From an uncultured Flavobacteriales bacterium (GTDB lineage: Bacteria; Bacteroidota; Bacteroidia; Flavobacteriales_D; Crocinitomicaceae), in the NCBI GenBank assembly GCA_913031405.1, contig CAJWCX010000014.1, positions 1 through 11,923 on the forward strand: a stretch of DNA of 11,923 bases. Direction: 5' to 3'. The notes below the pieces were generated by a model, which made no database searches, was not told the origin of the DNA, and saw only the letters and a program-made list of their open reading frames with translations. Each line of letters starts with the position of its first letter. Position 1 is the stretch's first letter. Below, one piece after another: positions 7,815 to 11,923 of the stretch. Position numbers and translations under genes: made by a program.

Positions 7815-9071
7815 CTAAATCGTATGAACCACGCTCATTGAATCCCATTTGAGGTATTTATTCGCCATATTGCGAAGATCTTCGGGTGTGATTTCATGAA
7901 TTCGAGTGATGTAATGATTGTAAAAATCAATATTCAGCATGTAGGCATCAACGCTTAAAAATAAATCCATCATTGCGTATGGTCCATCAGCTGATTTCAG
8001 CATTTGACCAAATAGATAATTTTTAACTATGTCAAGTTCGTTAGCACCCATTTCCTTTTCACAAAGAAGATCCATTTCTTTTTTGATTTCAGTCAATGTA
8101 GGTTGGATATGCTCGATACCTACTTCGGACCCAATAATGAAATAACCAGAGGCTCCAGTTTCTACCAAAGCAGAACCGATTCCGTAGGTATATCCCTTAT
8201 CCTCACGAATATTTTTCATGAGCCTGCTTCCAAAATAATCTCCTAAAACTGTATTAAGAATGGAAAAGTCGTAAAAGTCAGTATGTGACTTATTAAACAT
8301 CGTTTTACCAACCCTTAATGCCGATTGCAAGGCCGAATCCATTGGAACAGTGAAAACTCCTGGCTGATTTGAAAAATCAGAAAAGTAGGTTAATTTTTTT
8401 TTGACGCAATTTCCTTTAAATAAATGGATAAGGGAATTAATTTCTTTTTCTTCAAGGCTTCCAACAAGGGCAATTTTGTACAATCCTTTTTTGATATTTT
8501 GCTTATGGAAGTTGATGAGATCATTTCTAGAAATTTGATCGTAATCCTTGAGATTTGTCAGTTCACTATAGGGTGTATCGTAAAAGATCTTTTCTTGAAA
8601 CTTTCTTTGAGATAAAAAACTAACTTTCTTCTCATTAATTTTGTGTTTTTCTCGACGCTCATTAATCATTTCATTAATTTCCTTTTCTGGGAAAATCACA
8701 TTTTGTATCGCGTCATATAGAATTTCAACTGACTCGAGTAAGTTTGTTTTTAAAGCAAAAACTGAAATTAAAATACCCTCGTGTGATAGACCGATATCAA
8801 AGTATGAACCAAGTTCGTCAAGCTGAGAATGAATTTGAGTAGATGTTTTTTGATTTGTTCCAGACAAAAGTAGAGCCGAGCAAATCGAGGCCACAATATT
8901 TCTGTCTTTTCTCAAGCCTGCATCAAAATACAAATCAATTCTTGAGGTTTGATTGGGGACCTGTTCCATCCACAAAAACTTGACATGTGGATTGATCCAT
9001 ATTTCTTTGGGACAAATAAAGTCAATTTTATCAATTTGTTGGGTTAAAGGCGCTCTATTTCTCTGAATCAT
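7815..9071 (-). CDS. M16 peptidase family protein, non-catalytic (substrate-binding) subunit
   Basis: The protein has the two-lobed M16B fold pattern at a typical length (418 residues), but the zinc-binding HxxEH is absent: the matching helix reads DAGLRKDRNIVASICSALLL (50-69). It should therefore be proteolytically inactive alone. The C-terminal lobe retains the conserved LGDYFGSRLMKNIREDKGYTYGI (276-298), with Arg289 and Tyr294/Tyr296, the Arg/Tyr pair known in the non-catalytic subunits of two-chain M16 peptidases. Its start codon lies inside the 3' end of the catalytic M16 gene (17-bp overlap), suggesting translational coupling and a fixed subunit ratio. No signal peptide or membrane segment is seen, so a cytoplasmic location is inferred. 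The physiological substrate is unknown. Confidence 0.9.
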   Translation of the reverse strand: MIQRNRAPLTQQIDKIDFICPKEIWINPHVKFLWMEQVPNQTSRIDLYFDAGLRKDRNIVASICSALLLSGTNQKTSTQIHSQLDELGSYFDIGLSHEGILISVFALKTNLLESVEILYDAIQNVIFPEKEINEMINERREKHKINEKKVSFLSQRKFQEKIFYDTPYSELTNLKDYDQISRNDLINFHKQNIKKGLYKIALVGSLEEKEINSLIHLFKGNCVKKKLTYFSDFSNQPGVFTVPMDSALQSALRVGKTMFNKSHTDFYDFSILNTVLGDYFGSRLMKNIREDKGYTYGIGSALVETGASGYFIIGSEVGIEHIQPTLTEIKKEMDLLCEKEMGANELDIVKNYLFGQMLKSADGPYAMMDLFLSVDAYMLNIDFYNHYITRIHEITPEDLRNMANKYLKWDSMSVVHTI

Positions 9072-10302
9072 ATTGATGTACTTTTAAGAGTGAGCAATTT
9101 GATTTAACGAAAAGCTTTTTAGCAAATAAGCTTAGGTCATTGTTTTTTATTTCTTTATATCTAGCATTTTCTTTGTTGATATCTTCAGCATCTCCAAGCA
9201 GCTCAAAATAGGAAAGATTAATAGAACGATTTAAGAGCCCTTGTTCTTGAAAGGCTTTTGCAGTTTGTATCTTGTTCTTTAAGGCGTTTAATTTTTGATC
9301 ACCTACTCCTGAGATTTTAATCTCATCCAAAATCTTCCATAGTTGCTTATCCAATTCTTCAAAGCCCTTGCCTTTCGTAATTTTGCCGCTAATAATGAAT
9401 AGCCCACAATCAATAGATCCTGTTATGAAAGCATTGATTTCAGAAACGAGTTCAAGCTCTTTTTTAAGCTTAATGTTCAATAATGAGGTATTTTCCTTTC
9501 CTATAGCGTCACTCATTAAGTCTCCGAAGTAATATTCCTTGCTTTTTCGTGATCCCATTTTAAAGGCATAATAAAAGGCTCCAGCAGGCACATCACTGTA
9601 GATATCTTTGCTTTTGTATTTTTCCTGCTGCGGCTCAATGAAATCCGGACGATTTGGTTTTGGATTTCCGGGAATATCTCCGAAATAGTTTTCTACTTGT
9701 CCCCGAATAGAGTGTTTATTAAAATTACCCGAGATACAAAGTATAGCATTGGCAGGGGTGTAAAAAGTTTTGAAAAATGATTTTACATCTTCCATCTTAG
9801 CATTTTCAATATGCGAAATATCTTTGCCTATTGTGGCCCATTTGTAAGGGTGGTTTTCGTATGCCAAAGGTCGAAGGTGAAGCCAAACGTCTCCATATGG
9901 TTGATTTAGATAACGCTGCTTAAATTCCTCAATTACAACGTTTCTCTGAACCTCAAAACTTTTTTCCGTAAAAGCTAAAGAAAGCATCCGATCACTTTCC
10001 AGCCACAATGCCGTTTCTATATTTTGTGCGGGAATAATATCATAATAGTTAGTTAAATCGTTACTCGTAAAGGCATTGCTCTCACCACCAGCTTTTTGTA
10101 ATTCTGTGTCAAATTCTGGAATATTGATCGATCCGCCAAACATTAAATGTTCAAAGAGATGTGCGAAACCTGTTTTTTGATCTTGCTCGTCACGTGCACC
10201 TACATCATACAATACATTCACAACAACCATTGGGGTTGTAGAGTCATGGTGTAATATAATAGTCAGTCCATTATTTAATTGATACCTGTCGAAATCGACC
10301 AT
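9055..10302 (-). CDS. M16 family zinc metallopeptidase, catalytic subunit
   Basis: This is a pitrilysin/insulinase-type peptidase. The inverted zinc motif HLFEH is at residues 48-52 (His48 and His52 bind zinc, Glu51 is the general base). The third zinc ligand is probably Glu125 or Glu126 in NVVIEEFKQR (121-130). The preceding VGARDEQDQKTGFAHL and following GGESNAFTSNDLTNYY (72-87) are also family-typical. The C-terminal lobe lacks the canonical Arg/Tyr pair: the equivalent helix reads KLKKELELVSEI (278-289). That pair is instead intact in the next gene, so the two proteins likely assemble into one active heterodimer. At 415 residues it is a normal M16B length. It has no signal peptide, unlike the many Bacteroidota M16 pairs that are exported. 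The gene follows the flavoprotein gene after 2 bp, forming a three-gene operon. Confidence 0.95.
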   Translation of the reverse strand: MVDFDRYQLNNGLTIILHHDSTTPMVVVNVLYDVGARDEQDQKTGFAHLFEHLMFGGSINIPEFDTELQKAGGESNAFTSNDLTNYYDIIPAQNIETALWLESDRMLSLAFTEKSFEVQRNVVIEEFKQRYLNQPYGDVWLHLRPLAYENHPYKWATIGKDISHIENAKMEDVKSFFKTFYTPANAILCISGNFNKHSIRGQVENYFGDIPGNPKPNRPDFIEPQQEKYKSKDIYSDVPAGAFYYAFKMGSRKSKEYYFGDLMSDAIGKENTSLLNIKLKKELELVSEINAFITGSIDCGLFIISGKITKGKGFEELDKQLWKILDEIKISGVGDQKLNALKNKIQTAKAFQEQGLLNRSINLSYFELLGDAEDINKENARYKEIKNNDLSLFAKKLFVKSNCSLLKVHQYDSEK

Positions 10303-10304
10303 GC

Positions 10305-11252
10305 TTATAGACTTATTTTTTGAACGCTTTTTTGGGTCTCTCTAAATTCCTTGATGATTTGTCTTACGATTTCTCCTGCAGGTAGAATTTCGTCTAGAAG
10401 TCCAGAAATTTGTCCGATTTCTAATTCTCCTTCTTTTAGATCTCCATTAAACATACCTTTTTTAGCTCGACCTCTACCTAAAAGTTCTTTAAGTTCGTCC
10501 TTGGTTGCATGCTTTTCATAAGCATTTTGAACTTGATGATAAAAATCATTTTTAATTAAACGCACGGGAGTTAATTCCTTTAGCGTAAGCTTTGTGTCTC
10601 CCTCTTTGCATTGCAATACAGCATTTTTAAAATTGATATGAGCACTGGATTCTTCACTAGTTACAAATCGACTTCCTATTTGAACTCCATCTGCACCCAG
10701 CGCCATACACGCGAGCATTGTTTTTCCATTGGCAATGCCACCAGCAGCGATTACTGGAATAGAAACCATCTTTTTAACCATCGGAATGAGACATAATGTG
10801 GTGGTCTCATCATGACCGTTATGACCTCCTGCTTCAAAGCCCTCTGCAACAATCGCATCAACACCCGCTTGTTCTGCTTTGAGAGCAAACTTCACACTCG
10901 AAACAACATGAACTACTGTAATGCCGTTTGATTTAAGTATTTCGGTGTATGTTTTTGGGTTTCCTGCTGAAGTAAATACAATGGGAACCTTATTTTTAAT
11001 AATGGTATGAATATGCTCTTCAATATTAGGGTAGAGCATCGGTAAATTCACAGCAAACGGAAGTGATGTATGTGCTTTACATTTTTGAATGTGATCATCC
11101 AGCACTTGGGGGTACATAGAGCCAGATCCTATAATACCTAAACCTCCGGCATTAGAAACTGCTGATGCAAGTTCCCATCCCGAACACCAAATCATACCTG
11201 CCTGAATCAGCGGGTACTTCACATTAAATAGCCTGGTAATAAGGGTGCTCAT
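10305..11252 (-). CDS. FMN-dependent nitronate monooxygenase / FabK-like flavoprotein (2-nitropropane dioxygenase family)
   Basis: This is a TIM-barrel flavoprotein of the NMO/FabK/IMPDH-like superfamily. Members either oxidise alkyl nitronates or reduce enoyl-ACP in fatty-acid synthesis. Visible motifs are TRLFNVKYPLIQAGM (6-20), SNAGGLGIIGSG (33-44), AEGFEAGGHNGHDETTT (136-152) with the catalytic-type His144, the phosphate-binding AAGGIANG (169-176), and GADGVQIGSRF (186-196). The start is chosen because the conserved first strand follows within ten residues. The 315-residue length and the C-terminal pattern (SSAHINFKNAVL, VRLIKNDF, GQISGLLDEILPAGEIV) resemble FabK as much as annotated nitronate monooxygenases, so the substrate is undecided. 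Its stop is 2 bp before the catalytic M16 start and it is probably the first gene of that operon. No functional link to proteolysis is established. Confidence 0.85.
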   Translation of the reverse strand: MSTLITRLFNVKYPLIQAGMIWCSGWELASAVSNAGGLGIIGSGSMYPQVLDDHIQKCKAHTSLPFAVNLPMLYPNIEEHIHTIIKNKVPIVFTSAGNPKTYTEILKSNGITVVHVVSSVKFALKAEQAGVDAIVAEGFEAGGHNGHDETTTLCLIPMVKKMVSIPVIAAGGIANGKTMLACMALGADGVQIGSRFVTSEESSAHINFKNAVLQCKEGDTKLTLKELTPVRLIKNDFYHQVQNAYEKHATKDELKELLGRGRAKKGMFNGDLKEGELEIGQISGLLDEILPAGEIVRQIIKEFRETQKSVQKISL

Positions 11253-11376
11253 AACTCGTTATTTAGATTTGAAAAACGAAAATAATTATTTCTGTTTGAT
11301 CATGACCCAAAGGCGTCTGCAATAAAATATATTTTTGAATATTTTTGTTGTATCTTAGCTTTACTTACAGCTATTC
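11253..11376. other. Divergent intergenic region
   Basis: This 124-bp AT-rich region separates the flavoprotein gene (leftward) from the secreted protein gene (rightward) and should hold promoters for both. Rightward, two tandem TATTTTTG boxes are clear. Leftward, the best candidate is TATTTTCG, one mismatch from the TAnnTTTG consensus (complement of about 11279-11286), about 26 bp before the flavoprotein ATG, with a TTTG on the same strand 23 bp further upstream. The leftward call is weak. Confidence 0.5.
11330..11347 (+). promoter_or_regulatory. Two tandem TAnnTTTG-type -7 boxes
   Basis: TATTTTTG occurs at 11330-11337 and again at 11340-11347, exactly 10 bp apart, both matching the Bacteroidota -7 consensus. 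The second would start transcription roughly 22 nt before the ATG at 11377. No clear TTG -33 element precedes either one. The 10-bp spacing may mean two alternative starts or simple AT-rich repetition. Confidence 0.45.
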
Positions 11377-11923
11377 ATGAAAACTATCATTCTTTCCATT
11401 ATTTGCATTTTAGTTAATCTCCAATTCCTAAATGCACAACCCCAATCTCATTATGATCATGTTCATCAGCAACACAATCATCAGAAAAAGTCAAACCTTA
11501 TAGAAAATAAAGGACAATGGCCCAAACCAGTTTTGTTCAATTCTTCCATTGATGGAGGAAAGGTTTGGGTTCAGCAAAATAAGTTTGTTTATCACCTCCA
11601 GGACTTTTCAGATCTGCATGAAAATCATGCGAGGTCAATAGACGATACAAAAGGCCCTCTGATCCTAAAACAAGATGTAGTACATCTAAATTTTATTGGA
11701 AGTCAAAAAGTTGAACAAATCCGTAAATCTGATCGGAGTGAACATTATTTTAATTATTTGAAGGGAGACGATCCGAAAAATTGGGCGAATAAAGTCTATT
11801 CATACGGAAATGTGGCACTTTTGAATATTTATGAAGGTATAGATTTACATATTGAGAGTGAGGGGCATCAATTTAAATATGAATTTGTTGCAGCATCATA
11901 TACTCCCTTGTTTGCATGCCATA
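11377..11923 (+). CDS. Secreted protein with DUF7948-like N-terminal domain (3' truncated by window end)
   Basis: The frame runs from ATG 11377 to the window edge, giving 182 residues of a longer protein. It begins with a clear signal peptide (MKT, hydrophobic core, cut likely after NA at residues 19-20). A His-rich linker follows (SHYDHVHQQHNHQ, residues 24-36). The conserved block then starts with LIENKGQWPKPVLFNSSIDGG (41-61) and continues through VHLNFIGSQ, HYFNYLKGDDPKNWANKV, YGNVALLNIYEGIDLHIE and FKYEF. This is the N-terminal domain (DUF7948) found in many large Bacteroidota exported proteins that commonly carry repeats and a type IX sorting domain at the C-terminus; that part is outside the window. 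The last residues (AASYTPLFACH) do not follow the usual continuation, which normally contains a Gly-Ala-Asp-Pro-type turn. Function beyond export is unknown. Confidence 0.8.
   Translation, partial: MKTIILSIICILVNLQFLNAQPQSHYDHVHQQHNHQKKSNLIENKGQWPKPVLFNSSIDGGKVWVQQNKFVYHLQDFSDLHENHARSIDDTKGPLILKQDVVHLNFIGSQKVEQIRKSDRSEHYFNYLKGDDPKNWANKVYSYGNVALLNIYEGIDLHIESEGHQFKYEFVAASYTPLFACH

Noticed and set aside
7815..11252. Possible peptide-maturation (RiPP-like) cluster because of the paired M16 peptidases and an oxidoreductase
   Set aside because: No precursor-like small ORF, radical SAM enzyme, cyclase or dedicated exporter is visible nearby; the flavoprotein belongs to the NMO/FabK family. The evidence does not support a biosynthetic cluster.
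1..11923. Mobile elements, CRISPR arrays, tRNA/rRNA genes, defence or phage modules
   Set aside because: Reading both strands I found no transposase, integrase, regularly spaced repeats, tRNA-like cloverleaf or defence-gene motif; the genes are packed with gaps of no more than 124 bp.

Overview
The window is AT-rich chromosomal DNA from a member of the Bacteroidota, most likely a Flavobacteriia-type marine or freshwater bacterium. The reasons are an exported 1095-residue protein ending in a gliding-motility-associated C-terminal domain (type B sorting signal of the type IX secretion system), a second exported protein of a class common in the same group, a TamB C-terminus of the Bacteroidota type, gene starts without obvious Shine-Dalgarno sequences, and promoter-like TAnnTTTG boxes, the -7 element of this phylum. 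I place it no lower than phylum/class.

Left part (1-4481, plus strand): the 3' end of a tamB-like gene; 15 bp later a biotin carboxylase gene (accC type, 495 codons with a C-terminal extension); then sucC (succinyl-CoA ligase beta subunit), which appears to have its own promoter box; then a family 9 glycosyltransferase (heptosyltransferase-like). These are envelope assembly and core acyl-CoA/TCA genes. The biotin carboxylase has no carrier protein or carboxyltransferase gene beside it, and sucC has no sucD beside it.

Middle and right part (4470-11252, minus strand): transcription runs right to left. An FMN-dependent nitronate monooxygenase/FabK-like gene is followed after 2 bp by a catalytic M16 peptidase gene. 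That overlaps by 17 bp a second M16 gene that has lost the zinc site but kept the substrate-binding Arg/Tyr pair, so the two probably form a two-subunit peptidase without signal peptides. After a 57-bp gap comes the large secreted type IX cargo protein, built from a conserved N-terminal domain, about six beta-sandwich (fibronectin III-like) modules and the sorting domain. Its stop codon overlaps that of the glycosyltransferase tail to tail by 12 bp.

Right edge (11253-11923): a 124-bp divergent intergenic region with two tandem TATTTTTG boxes, then the 5' end of a secreted protein with a DUF7948-like N-terminal domain, cut by the window end.

Most of the window is ordinary housekeeping and envelope sequence. 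I see no CRISPR array, tRNA, rRNA, insertion sequence, phage gene or defence system, and I do not claim a new system. The observations most worth following are the complementary split of catalytic residues between the two M16 subunits and their coupling to the flavoprotein gene, and the two unpartnered metabolic subunit genes.
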